This document shows, one piece after another, positions 7,994 through 17,202 of a stretch of DNA of 64,000 nt. Every line of letters starts with the position of its first letter. Positions within the stretch are counted from its first letter, which is position 1. The position numbers and the translations under genes are program-made. Under the pieces are notes generated by a model. The model searched no databases, was not told the DNA's origin, and saw nothing but the letters and a program-made list of their open reading frames with translations. The DNA is from Mangrovibacter plantisponsor (GTDB lineage Bacteria; Pseudomonadota; Gammaproteobacteria; Enterobacterales; Enterobacteriaceae): NCBI RefSeq assembly GCF_003182475.1, contig NZ_QGTS01000015.1, forward strand, positions 1-64,000, read 5' to 3'.

Positions 7994-9514
7994 TTAAGCA
8001 AGGGAGACATCTTTCAGGAACGCACCAACACGTGGGTTCTGCCCCTCACGCAATACGGCAGGTGTGTCATCGCAAACCACACGCCCTTTCTCCATAAAGA
8101 CAATTCGGTCAGAAACTTTGAACGCAAAATTCATTTCGTGGGTCACGATAACCATCGTTATCCCTTCATGGGCGAGAGCTTCAATAACCTGTAAAACTTC
8201 GTTAACCTTTTCGGGATCAAGTGCCGATGTAGGCTCATCAAACAGCATGATTTGAGGGCGCATCATCAGCGCGCGGGCAATCGCCACACGTTGTTGTTGC
8301 CCGCCAGAAAGTTGGTGAGGGTATTTCCACGCGTGTTCCAGCATGCCAACTTTATTCAGCAGTTCGCAGGCACGTTGTTTTAATTCAGATTCAGGGGCCA
8401 GGCGGTGATAACGTGGCGCCAGCAACAGGTTATTCATCACAGACAGGTGCGGAAACAGGTTAAAGCTCTGGAACACCATACCGATATTCAGGCGGTGTTC
8501 AGCATGCTCTGTAAAACGCGGTTTCTGCCGGTTACTCCGGTCAAGATGAATAAAGGGCTGGCCATTGATTTTAATTTCCCCGTTATCTATCTGTTCCAGG
8601 CCGTTCAGCAGGCGAATAAGAGTGGTTTTCCCGGAGCCTGACGGGCCTATGACCGACACCACTTCACCCGGGTGAATGTTCAGGCTCACGGCCCCCAACA
8701 CTTCCACATTGTTGTATGCTTTTTGCAGTTTGAATGCCTGCAAGGCGGGCCCGTCTGTTGCACTGACCGGGCGATTTACGCTACCCGCCTGCTGTGTTGC
8801 CAGTGCCAGCATGGAGGCATCAACTTCACGGCTGGTATTGCGCTGGGTAACATCCAGGTAACGCTCCAGTTGTTTCAGCAGGAAATCAAATACCGTAACA
8901 ATCAGCACATAATAAAATGCAACCGCTGCCATGGTTTCCATCACCAGGAAGTTCTGCGAATAAAGCCGCTGCCCTACCATCAGGATTTCGGTCAGGGAAA
9001 TAACCGACACCAACGAACTGAGCTTAACAATCGCGATATATTCATTTGCCAGCGCGGGTAATGCCACGCGCAATGCCTGGGGAATGACCACGCGCCATTG
9101 AATACCGGCATAACGTAACCCCAGAGCCCTTGCAGCTTCACTCTGCCCTTTCGGAATAGACAACAACCCACCACGATGAATCTCAGCCACATAAGCGGCT
9201 TCACTCAGGACCATAGCAATCAGACCAGACCAAAATGGGTCACTGAGAACCACGGAAGACCCGGGAAAAGCCTGAGGCAGGTTGTAGACAAAAATAAGCA
9301 ATACCAGTAACGGCATACTGCGAAATAACCAGATATACCCCCGTGCAGGCAGGCGTAAAAATAAATGAGAGGATTGTTTCGCCAGGGCAAGAAGAAAACC
9401 AAATACAATACTTGCCCCCCAGGTCAAAAGACTGAGCTTAATAACAGTCCAGGTGGCTCGCCAAAAGTCTGCATCACTGAACAGACTCAACATGTAGTTC
9501 CAGTCAAAAGTCAT
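7994..9514 (-). CDS. Fused amino-acid ABC permease and ATPase
   Basis: A 506-aa fusion. The N-terminal half (about 1-240) is a HisM-type permease with five or so membrane segments and the EAA-type loop [20 protein letters not shown]. The C-terminal half (about 255-506) is the ATPase, with Walker [10 protein letters not shown], signature [15 protein letters not shown], Walker [13 protein letters not shown] and the H-loop THEM. Most enterics encode these two parts separately. One fused chain should dimerise to form the whole inner-membrane importer. It is the first gene of the minus-strand operon, facing the LysR gene across a 500-bp gap. Confidence 0.94.
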   Translation of the reverse strand: MTFDWNYMLSLFSDADFWRATWTVIKLSLLTWGASIVFGFLLALAKQSSHLFLRLPARGYIWLFRSMPLLVLLIFVYNLPQAFPGSSVVLSDPFWSGLIAMVLSEAAYVAEIHRGGLLSIPKGQSEAARALGLRYAGIQWRVVIPQALRVALPALANEYIAIVKLSSLVSVISLTEILMVGQRLYSQNFLVMETMAAVAFYYVLIVTVFDFLLKQLERYLDVTQRNTSREVDASMLALATQQAGSVNRPVSATDGPALQAFKLQKAYNNVEVLGAVSLNIHPGEVVSVIGPSGSGKTTLIRLLNGLEQIDNGEIKINGQPFIHLDRSNRQKPRFTEHAEHRLNIGMVFQSFNLFPHLSVMNNLLLAPRYHRLAPESELKQRACELLNKVGMLEHAWKYPHQLSGGQQQRVAIARALMMRPQIMLFDEPTSALDPEKVNEVLQVIEALAHEGITMVIVTHEMNFAFKVSDRIVFMEKGRVVCDDTPAVLREGQNPRVGAFLKDVSLA

Positions 9515-10028
9515 GGGCTATTTCGCTCATTTAAAATAATGGAATTACGCGATACCCCATGGGCAATAATGGGGCATTTACCGTAATCAGCTTTGAATTA
9601 CACTATGTCGGCACTCCTGCGATGGTGGCAACTAGTAAATTTTTTGCCTTTAACTTTAAAAAAACTATGCAGACTGGTTAACACGTAGAAAACAGGCAAA
9701 TATTTACACCCACACATAATCAACAATAAAAAAACAATTACACACATAAAAAAACGCATACCCTAATTAAACATTAAAACGCACAACCAGGGTGCAATTA
9801 ATGAATCAAATAAGGGCATGCGTATTATTTTAGTGCAAAATAAAAAATAACCTTGAGAAACCACCTCCTCAATTACGTTCACCACGTAAAAAGGCCAGAG
9901 AAAGTAATGTATTCATAAGCCAGAGAATAATGGTGGCGGTATGTTCACTGGCATGATGCTTGCAAGACTGGTTAGCCTGAAACTATACCGATTAAGTCAG
10001 TAACAATATTTAATAAATGGTCCCTGCT
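9515..10028. promoter_or_regulatory. Divergent intergenic region of the catabolic regulon
   Basis: About 510 bp of AT-rich non-coding DNA separates the transporter operon from the LysR gene, and promoters for both should be here. The 10-mer AGACTGGTTA appears twice in the same orientation (9671-9680 and 9965-9974), which could be part of a regulator site. CCCCAT/ATGGGG arms at 9555-9574 form a small stem. No gene is visible. Confidence 0.45.
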
Positions 10029-10949
10029 ATGACACGTTTTACACTTAAGCAACTGAAGTATTTCGTCACTGTCGTTGAGACAGAGAGCATCGCCGAAGCT
10101 TCACGACAACTACATATCGCTCAACCTTCCATTTCCATCGCGATTAAAAATCTGGAAGATACTTTCGACCAGCAACTGTTTATTCGCCACCATGCACAGG
10201 GAGTATCCCTGACTTCTGGCGGTCGCCGTTTTTATGAAAAAGCCAGAGAGTTACTCCGCCTTTCTTACGAGTTTGAGCAGAACTCCCGGGCAGATAAGGA
10301 TATGGTTTCCGGTACTATTTCAGTCGGTTGTTTTGAATCTGCAGCCCCCTTGTATATGCCCAAACTGGTGGCAGGCTTCACCAAAATCTATCCGGAAATT
10401 ACTATTCAGTTGTATGACGGTGAGCAACATGAATTAATGCACGGTCTGCACCGTGGGCGCTTTGACCTGGCATTTTTATATGATCTTGAATTAGGCAACA
10501 CCATTCACAAAGAAGTGCTGAATGCGCCACATAAACCTTACGCTCTGCTTCCTGAACGCCACCGGCTGGCAAACCGCAAAAGTGTTACTTTGCAGGAATT
10601 AAGCCGTGAACCCATGATTTTATTGGATGCCGTACCCAGCAAAAATTATTTTATCAACATCTTCAAAGAAAAAGGATTTAACCCGGAAGTCGCTTACAGC
10701 TCACCTTCAATTGAAATGGTGCGCTGTATGGTCGCCCAGGGGTTGGGTTTTTCCGTGCTGGTTACCCGGCCTTGCTCAGATATCACTTATGACGGAGAAC
10801 GCCTGGTACAAATGGATATTGATGATGAAATGCCAGCCTCTACACTTATCATGGCCTGGTTACAAAATAACGAACCCACGCGCCCGGCACAGTTATTTAT
10901 GGATTACTGCCGTAACGCTGAATTACAACCGGCGCCCACCAGCCACTAA
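10029..10949 (+). CDS. LysR-family transcriptional regulator
   Basis: A 306-aa regulator with an N-terminal winged HTH (about 1-60: FTLKQLKYFVTVVETESIAE, then QPSISIAIKNLED) and a LysR substrate-binding domain (about 90-300). The start is set at MTRFTLKQ because LysR proteins usually begin this close to the HTH; an in-frame ATG at 10017 would add four residues, and neither has a strong ribosome site. It lies between the divergent transporter operon and the oxidative gene set, so it most likely controls both in response to the substrate. Confidence 0.92.
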   Translation: MTRFTLKQLKYFVTVVETESIAEASRQLHIAQPSISIAIKNLEDTFDQQLFIRHHAQGVSLTSGGRRFYEKARELLRLSYEFEQNSRADKDMVSGTISVGCFESAAPLYMPKLVAGFTKIYPEITIQLYDGEQHELMHGLHRGRFDLAFLYDLELGNTIHKEVLNAPHKPYALLPERHRLANRKSVTLQELSREPMILLDAVPSKNYFINIFKEKGFNPEVAYSSPSIEMVRCMVAQGLGFSVLVTRPCSDITYDGERLVQMDIDDEMPASTLIMAWLQNNEPTRPAQLFMDYCRNAELQPAPTSH

Positions 10950-11127
10950 ATAAATGACGATTAAATAGATACGTCAGCGCTGGCGTATTTATTTACACCT
11001 GATTGCCTCATAAATTTCTATTCAGACACTCGTTTTATAATAATTTACCGTAACAGCTGAGTTACATACTCTGGTTTTTATCAACATCGGCCAGGTTGCC
11101 GATTCATGGTAATTGAAGGACCCAGAG

Positions 11128-12396
11128 ATGACAGAAAACGTAATAACAACAGATACGCTGGTTGTAGGCGCAGGCCAGGCTGGCGTGGCAATGAGTGAAC
11201 ATTTAACCCGCCTGGCAATACCGCACCTGGTTGTGGAAAAAAACCGTATCGCAGAAGCCTGGCGCAGTGGGCGCTGGGATTCTCTGGTCGCCAATGGCCC
11301 CGCCTGGCATGACCGCTTCCCGGGGATGACCTTCCCCGGCAGCCACCCGGACAGCTTTGTCGCTAAAGAACAAGTGGCTGACTACTTTGTCGCTTATGCC
11401 GACAAATTCAAAGCGCCCATTCGCACTGGTGTGGAAGTGTTCAGTGCCACACGCCTTAAAGGGCGCCCGGGGTTCAGGGTTGAGACATCGCAAGGCATTA
11501 TTGAAGCACAGCGTATTGTCTCGGCTACCGGGCCTTTTCAGCGGCCGGTTATCCCCGCCATCGCGCCGCAAGACAGCGCACTCCTGCAACTCCACTCAGC
11601 TCAGTACCGTAACCCGGAACAACTGCCAGATGGCGGTGTGCTGGTTGTGGGAGCCGGTTCCTCCGGGGTGCAAATTGCCGATGAACTGAACCGTGCCGGG
11701 AAAAAAGTGTGGCTCTCCGTTGGCGCACATGACCGGCCACCACGCACCTACCGTGGCCGGGATTTCGTATGGTGGCTGGGCGTGCTGGGCCTGTGGGATG
11801 CAGCAGCAAACCAGCCCGGCAAAGAGCATGTCACCATTGCGGTGAGTGGTGCCCGCGGCGGGCATACCGTCGATTTTCGCCAGCTTGCTCACCAGGGCAT
11901 TACCCTGGCGGGCCAGACTGAAGGTTTTAATCAGGGTGTGGTGGCTTTCCAGGATAACCTGGCAACACATATCCGCACAGGTGACGAATCTTACCTCGCC
12001 CTGTTGGATGCCGCAGACCTGTATATTTCCCGCCACGGGCTGGACTTGCCGCCAGAGCCAGAGGCCCGCTATTTCATGCCAGACCCGGATTGCATGACTC
12101 ACCCGGTACGTACCCTGAATCTGCAACAAGCCGGTATCAGCACCATTATATGGGCAACAGGCTACGCCACGGATTTCAGCTGGCTCAAAGTGGGCGCCTT
12201 TAACCAACAAAACCAGCCTCAGCACCACCGGGGGGTATCCAGCGAGCCAGGCGTGTATTTCCTGGGGCTGCCCTGGTTGTCCCGTCGCGGTTCCACTTTT
12301 ATTTGGGGAGTGTGGCACGACGCGAAATATATTGCCGACCAAATCGCCATTCAGCGCCAGTACCAGCACTATCGCCCGGATGATACCGAGGCCTGA
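11128..12396 (+). CDS. Flavin-containing monooxygenase-like NAD(P)/FAD protein
   Basis: A 422-aa flavoprotein of the CzcO/FMO type. An FAD-binding GxGxxG occurs at the N-terminus (VVGAGQAGVA), and a second Rossmann site is in the middle (VLVVGAGSSGVQIADEL) for NADPH. The ATG at 11128 is preceded by GAAGGA at 7 nt. Such enzymes oxygenate N, S or carbonyl carbon of small molecules. It begins the plus-strand operon, 178 bp after the LysR gene and 33 bp before ridA. Its role is probably oxidation of the imported compound so that it can fall apart to an imine or enamine. Confidence 0.9.
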   Translation: MTENVITTDTLVVGAGQAGVAMSEHLTRLAIPHLVVEKNRIAEAWRSGRWDSLVANGPAWHDRFPGMTFPGSHPDSFVAKEQVADYFVAYADKFKAPIRTGVEVFSATRLKGRPGFRVETSQGIIEAQRIVSATGPFQRPVIPAIAPQDSALLQLHSAQYRNPEQLPDGGVLVVGAGSSGVQIADELNRAGKKVWLSVGAHDRPPRTYRGRDFVWWLGVLGLWDAAANQPGKEHVTIAVSGARGGHTVDFRQLAHQGITLAGQTEGFNQGVVAFQDNLATHIRTGDESYLALLDAADLYISRHGLDLPPEPEARYFMPDPDCMTHPVRTLNLQQAGISTIIWATGYATDFSWLKVGAFNQQNQPQHHRGVSSEPGVYFLGLPWLSRRGSTFIWGVWHDAKYIADQIAIQRQYQHYRPDDTEA

Positions 12397-12429
12397 GCCC
12401 CTTTACCCTTTGTGAACAGGAAAACTATC

Positions 12430-12864
12430 ATGCCAACACATACACGCATCCGGATGTTTAACACGAAAGAAACCTACCCAAACCAGGTTTTGGATAATGA
12501 CCTGTGCCAGGCAGTGCGCGCGGGCAACACCATTTATGTACGCGGCCAGGTCGGAACAGACTTTGCCGGTAACCTGGTTGGGCTGGGCGACCCGCGTGCC
12601 CAGGCTGAGCAGGCGATGAAAAATGTGAAGCAATTGCTGGCAGAAGCTGGCAGTGATTTGTCACACATTGTGAAAACCACCACTTATATTACTGACCCGC
12701 GTTACCGTGAAGCCGTCTACCAGGAAGTGGGCAAATGGCTGAAAGGTGTGTTCCCGATTTCTACCGGCTTAGTGGTTGCAGGGCTTGCCCAGCCACAGTG
12801 GTTGATGGAAATAGATGTCATTGCCGTTATTCCTGAAGATGAAATGGCACAGGAGGTGAAATGA
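12430..12864 (+). CDS. RidA-family enamine/imine deaminase
   Basis: A 144-aa RidA/YjgF-like protein starting MPTHTRIRMF. It shows the family pattern of VRAGNTIYVRGQVGTD, PRAQAEQAMKNVKQLLAEAG and IVKTTTYITDPRYREAV. RidA proteins hydrolyse reactive enamines or imines to ketones and ammonia. The canonical C-terminal Arg-Pro-x-x-E segment of true RidA is not evident, so this belongs to another Rid subgroup and may act on a pathway-specific imine. Its stop overlaps the next start by 4 bp (ATGA). Confidence 0.92.
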   Translation: MPTHTRIRMFNTKETYPNQVLDNDLCQAVRAGNTIYVRGQVGTDFAGNLVGLGDPRAQAEQAMKNVKQLLAEAGSDLSHIVKTTTYITDPRYREAVYQEVGKWLKGVFPISTGLVVAGLAQPQWLMEIDVIAVIPEDEMAQEVK

Positions 12865-13535
12865 CACTCTCAATCAGCGCGCGTTGCCCGGAAACCGGGC
12901 AACTGGGCATTGCCATTAGCTCATCAAGTATTGCCGTCGGCTCCCGTTGCCCCTGGTTGTTGTCGGGCGTGGGAGCGGTATCCAGCCAAAACATTACCCT
13001 GCCCTCGCTGGGGCAACAGATCCTGGCAAAACTGTCAGAAGGCCTGGCACCAGAGCAGGCCATGCGGCAAACCCTGGCTGAAGACCGCTTTCGCGAATAT
13101 CGCCAGGTCGCCGTGATCGATGCCAGCGGTACAACAAGCGTATTTAGTGGCGAGCAAACTTTAGGCATTCACCACACGGTTCAGGGAAACAACTGTGTTG
13201 CTGCCGGCAACTTGCTGGCCAACCCGCAGGTTATCAATGCCATGGTAGAAGCATTTGAATCCTCCACCGGGGAACTGGCCGCCCGGCTGATTACCGCGCT
13301 TCAGGCAGGTATCAACATAGGTGGCGAAGCAGGAAGTGAGCACTCAGCAGCCGTTAAAGTGGTGGATGATTACACCTGGCCGGTGGTGGATTTACGGGTG
13401 GACTGGGCAGAGCAGGCACCGGTAGAAGAATTGCTGGCGTTGTGGCAGGCCTGGGAGCCACAAATGGATGCCTACATTACCCGGGCGCTCGACCCGCGTG
13501 AAGCGCCCAGCTACGGTGTGCCTGGCGATGAGTAA
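12861..13535 (+). CDS. DUF1028 family protein (Ntn-hydrolase-like)
   Basis: A 224-aa cytoplasmic protein opening with TLSISARCPETGQLGIAISS and SRCPWL, typical of DUF1028. As I recall, the family is placed with the Ntn hydrolases, where the residue after the start Met acts as nucleophile; here this is Thr. DUF1028 genes are often found beside ridA and M20 peptidases, as here. It is coupled by overlap to both ridA (4 bp) and the M20 gene (8 bp). An amidohydrolase step is plausible, but the substrate is unknown. Confidence 0.88.
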   Translation: MTLSISARCPETGQLGIAISSSSIAVGSRCPWLLSGVGAVSSQNITLPSLGQQILAKLSEGLAPEQAMRQTLAEDRFREYRQVAVIDASGTTSVFSGEQTLGIHHTVQGNNCVAAGNLLANPQVINAMVEAFESSTGELAARLITALQAGINIGGEAGSEHSAAVKVVDDYTWPVVDLRVDWAEQAPVEELLALWQAWEPQMDAYITRALDPREAPSYGVPGDE

Positions 13536-14691
13536 CCCGATGCGGGAAATTTTGTCCCAATTGCTGGCTTTCGATACCACCAGCCGGGAATCCAACCTTG
13601 CGCTGATTGGTATGATTCGTGAGTTTTTGGTAGCTCGCGGGGTTGCGGTTCAGTTGTTCACTAATGAAAGCGGGAGCAAGGCCAACATGTATGCACGTAT
13701 CGGCCCGGACGGCCCTGGCGGTGTGATGCTTTCCGGCCATACCGATACCGTGCCGGTGGACGGGCAGAACTGGTCGGTTCCGCCATTTATGCTGACAGAA
13801 CAAAATGGCCGCTACTATGGGCGTGGCAGTACCGATATGAAAGGTTTCCTCGCCTGTATGCTGGCCTCTGTTGATACCTTTTTATCTTCGCCATTACGCA
13901 TGCCTTTACACCTGGCCTTTTCCTACGACGAGGAAGTTGGCTGCCTGGGCGTTCGCAGCCTGGTGGACTGGCTGCGTAATGCACAGGACCGCCCCGCAAT
14001 GTGTATTATTGGCGAGCCAACAGAAATGCAGCCGGTATACGGGCACAAGGGGAAACTGGCAATGCGTTGCCAGGTTCATGGTCATGCCTGCCACTCTGCA
14101 CAGGCACCCGAAGGGGTAAACGCCATTAGTTATGCCGCAAAAGTTATTGCCCACCTGGGAGAACTGGGTGAGCAACTGGCATTACACCAGGACAACCGCT
14201 TTTCCCCGGCATTCAGTACTGTGCAGGTGGGTACCATTCAGGGTGGCAGCGCGCTAAATATCGTACCGGAAAACTGCGCTTTTGATTTTGAAGTACGCTA
14301 TTTGCCTGGTGTTCAGGTGCAAACCGTAGCGGAGAAACTGCAGGCATGGACCAGGCGCACGCTGGTTCCGGAAATGAAGCAGGTGGCAGGCGACAGTGAG
14401 ATAACCTTTCACACCCTGAGCCATTACCCCGGCCTGCTGGCAGAGACCCAGTCTGAATTTGCCCGCCTGCTGTCTGGCTGGTGTGGCAGTGAGTCTTTCT
14501 CAACTGTCGCTTTTGGTACAGAAGCGGGTTTATTTCATGAAGTGGGTATCGCCACACTGATTTGCGGCCCGGGCAGTATGGCACAGGGCCATAAAGCCGA
14601 TGAGTTTGTTGCCATTGAACAACTCGATAACTGCATGCTGATGCTGAAAAATCTGTTCGACTGGATGAAGAACCCGGACGCATCTCCTTAA
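13528..14691 (+). CDS. M20 metallopeptidase, acetylornithine deacetylase (ArgE)-like
   Basis: A 387-aa M20 enzyme. It has the metal-binding SGHTDTVPVDG (about residue 70), GRGSTDMKG (about 100) and catalytic DEEVGCLG (about 135), with a dimerisation domain from about 175. The start is the ATG overlapping the DUF1028 stop; the frame is open further upstream only inside that gene. It likely removes an acyl group from an amino-acid-like substrate with two zinc ions. The biosynthetic argE normally sits with arg genes, so this copy is catabolic by context. It is the last gene of the plus operon. Confidence 0.92.
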   Translation: MSNPMREILSQLLAFDTTSRESNLALIGMIREFLVARGVAVQLFTNESGSKANMYARIGPDGPGGVMLSGHTDTVPVDGQNWSVPPFMLTEQNGRYYGRGSTDMKGFLACMLASVDTFLSSPLRMPLHLAFSYDEEVGCLGVRSLVDWLRNAQDRPAMCIIGEPTEMQPVYGHKGKLAMRCQVHGHACHSAQAPEGVNAISYAAKVIAHLGELGEQLALHQDNRFSPAFSTVQVGTIQGGSALNIVPENCAFDFEVRYLPGVQVQTVAEKLQAWTRRTLVPEMKQVAGDSEITFHTLSHYPGLLAETQSEFARLLSGWCGSESFSTVAFGTEAGLFHEVGIATLICGPGSMAQGHKADEFVAIEQLDNCMLMLKNLFDWMKNPDASP

Positions 14692-14814
14692 CCTGCACCA
14701 CAAACCTGTATGACAGCTTTTGTAATTTTGCTTAAGCTGTCACATAGCTTTTCTCTTCAGACCGCTAAACTAACGCCAAATATTGTCACGCTCACTGACA
14801 CAGGAGTCTGTTTC

Positions 14815-15765
14815 ATGTCTGGTCTGGTTAACTGGGGCATTCTGGGTTACGCCCGCATCGCAAGAAATTCACTTATTCCGGCTATCAGCCGCGCCGCTAA
14901 TGCACATTTATACGGCGTAGCTTCGCGTAACAGTGCGCAACTTCCCGATGGCGAGTGGGATAAAAGCTACCCGGATTACGCCAGCCTGCTGGCCGATGAA
15001 GCAATTGATGCCGTATATATTCCCCTGCCCAATTCACTGCATAAAACCTGGGTGATACGCGCACTGGAAGCCGGGAAGCACGTTCTGTGTGAAAAACCGT
15101 TAGGCCTGACCGCCGAAGAAGGCAACGCGATGCACAAGGCCGCGCAACAACATGGTCGCATCCTGATGGAAGCCTTTATGTACCGCTACACTCACCGGAT
15201 GCAGGCGGTAAAATCCGTGCTGGAGAGCGGTGTGCTCGGCGATATTCGCCATATCAATGCCACTTTCCGTTTCCTGTTAAACCGGCCTGGCACCATAAAA
15301 ATGCAGCCCGCTTTAGGTGGCGGTGCCCTGTACGATGTGGGTTGTTACCCGGTGAATTTTGTCGGTATGGTCACCCAACGGGTACCGGTTCGTTGTGAAG
15401 TATTATGTGAGATGGACAACGGCGTGGACACACAACTGTCGGCGCTTTTGCAATATGACGACGGGCTGATAGCCAATATTCACTGCGGGTTTAACAGTTT
15501 TGGCAGCAATTTTGCCGAAATTATTGGCACTAAAGGTTTACTGCGTATTGACGACACATTCCAGGACAATGCCGGCGATATTTGGCTACATACCGACGAA
15601 GGTAGCCGCGCAATCCCTGTTGAGGAGTCTGACCGTTATCTGGCGGAAGTCAGCCAGTTTTCAGCCACTGTGCTGAAGCAGCCTGCGCATTGCCTGTCCC
15701 TGGAAGAAAGTATCCGTAACCTGCAAGTTCTGGATATGATCCGGGCAAAAATGCCCGGTTCATAA
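14815..15765 (+). CDS. Gfo/Idh/MocA-family oxidoreductase
   Basis: A 316-aa dehydrogenase with a Rossmann N-terminus (WGILGYARIARNSLIPAI) and the family motif EKPLGLTAEEG near residue 95, followed by a C-terminal substrate domain. The ATG at 14815 is preceded by CAGGAG. Members oxidise or reduce sugars, inositols or related polyols with NAD(P). It is 123 bp after the M20 gene and convergent with the efflux operon, so it may be read through from the catabolic operon or be independent. Substrate unknown. Confidence 0.9.
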   Translation: MSGLVNWGILGYARIARNSLIPAISRAANAHLYGVASRNSAQLPDGEWDKSYPDYASLLADEAIDAVYIPLPNSLHKTWVIRALEAGKHVLCEKPLGLTAEEGNAMHKAAQQHGRILMEAFMYRYTHRMQAVKSVLESGVLGDIRHINATFRFLLNRPGTIKMQPALGGGALYDVGCYPVNFVGMVTQRVPVRCEVLCEMDNGVDTQLSALLQYDDGLIANIHCGFNSFGSNFAEIIGTKGLLRIDDTFQDNAGDIWLHTDEGSRAIPVEESDRYLAEVSQFSATVLKQPAHCLSLEESIRNLQVLDMIRAKMPGS

Positions 15766-15798
15766 GAGAAAGTGACGACATCAGGTGGAAGTGAAGGT

Positions 15799-17202
15799 TC
15801 ATTGTGTAGCCTGCCAACCACCGCCCAATGCGGCTATCAGCGCCACGCTGGCAACCCACTGGGTGCTTTGCAAAGACAGCAGGCTTTGCTGTTCAGACAG
15901 ACTACTGTTTTCTGTGGTGGCGACATCCAGGTAGTCAATCATGCCAGCGTCATACTGGTTGCGTGTTACCCGGGCTGATTCCTTCGCGGCGGCTGTGGCG
16001 TTCTGTTGCGCCACCACTTCCTGCTGCAATGTATTCAGTTCAACCAGGTAATCCTCAACTTCCTGCATACCTTCCAGCACGGCCTGGCGGTAGTTTGCCA
16101 CGCTGGCGTCATAGGCTGCTCTGACCTGGTCTACTTGTGCCGATGTCGCGCCAAAATCCAGTAATGTGCCGCTTAACTCCGGCCCAAGGGACCAGACCCG
16201 GTAAGGTAAAGCAAACAGGTTGTGGAACACCGACGACGACGTGCCGCCGCTGGCACTCAGCGTCAGGTCTGGGAAATAGCCCGCAATCGCCACGCCCACC
16301 GCGGCATTGGCTGCTGCCATTTCCCGCTCTGCATATGCGATATCCGGGCGGCGTTGCAGTAATTGGGACGGCACCGCCTGGGGCATCGCTGGCAAAGTGG
16401 CATCCAGTTTTGCCACCGGCAGGTTGAACCCGGCTGGCGCTTTGCCCATTAATAATGCGATAGCGTGCTCAAGCTGAGCACGCTGCCACTGGTAATCCAG
16501 CGCGGAAGCCCGGGCGCTTTCTAATTGCATTTGCGCCTGTGCCAGAGTGGCGCGTGATTCCGTCCCGGCACCATATTTGTTTTCGATCACAGTAAGATAA
16601 CGCTGGTAAGCCGCCACACTCTGTTGGTACAGAGCGATTTTTTCATCCATTACCCGCAACTGAAAATAATCCTGCGCCAGTTCAGACTGGGCACTGAGTG
16701 TCATGTTCGCCAGTTCGGCTGCGCTGGCCTGGGCACTTGCTTTGTTCTCTTCCAGCGTGCGGCGCAGTTTGCCCCATATATCCAGTTCCCAACTGGCGCT
16801 CAGCTCCGCCTGATGGCTGTTGCTGGTGGTGCGTTGCCCGGTAGTACTGGAACGGCTGCCGCTACGGGTTGAGCTGGCATCATAGCTTACCGAAGGCAAT
16901 AGCTCGGCGCGCGACTGTGCCGCCAGCGCCAGCGCTTCACGGTACTGCGCTGCATAACTGGCAATATTCTGGTTGGAGATAACCACCTGAGTCAGCAGCC
17001 CGTCCAGTACCGGGTCATGGTATACCGACCACCAGGCACCTTTGTTTTTATCATCCTGCGGCGCGGCCTGTTGCCACCCCTGCGCTTCTTTATAATGCAG
17101 CGGCATGTTGACTGCCGGGCGGTGATAATCCGGGCCCACAGCACAGCCGCTTAACACCAGCGATAACGCCAGAGCAGTGATTCGCAACGTTTTTTTCATC
17201 AA
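15799..17202 (-). CDS. RND efflux outer membrane factor (NodT/OprM-type lipoprotein)
   Basis: A 467-aa outer membrane channel subunit with a lipobox (LVLSGCAVGPDYHRP, Cys near residue 20) and two Ala/Gln-rich OMF helical repeats. TolC-like proteins trimerise to form a periplasm-spanning duct. It starts directly after the second RND pump gene, so it belongs to the same operon. E. coli mdtABC lacks such a gene and has mdtD-baeSR downstream instead; this order matches the Pseudomonas MuxABC-OpmB arrangement. Confidence 0.93.
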   Translation of the reverse strand: MMKKTLRITALALSLVLSGCAVGPDYHRPAVNMPLHYKEAQGWQQAAPQDDKNKGAWWSVYHDPVLDGLLTQVVISNQNIASYAAQYREALALAAQSRAELLPSVSYDASSTRSGSRSSTTGQRTTSNSHQAELSASWELDIWGKLRRTLEENKASAQASAAELANMTLSAQSELAQDYFQLRVMDEKIALYQQSVAAYQRYLTVIENKYGAGTESRATLAQAQMQLESARASALDYQWQRAQLEHAIALLMGKAPAGFNLPVAKLDATLPAMPQAVPSQLLQRRPDIAYAEREMAAANAAVGVAIAGYFPDLTLSASGGTSSSVFHNLFALPYRVWSLGPELSGTLLDFGATSAQVDQVRAAYDASVANYRQAVLEGMQEVEDYLVELNTLQQEVVAQQNATAAAKESARVTRNQYDAGMIDYLDVATTENSSLSEQQSLLSLQSTQWVASVALIAALGGGWQATQ

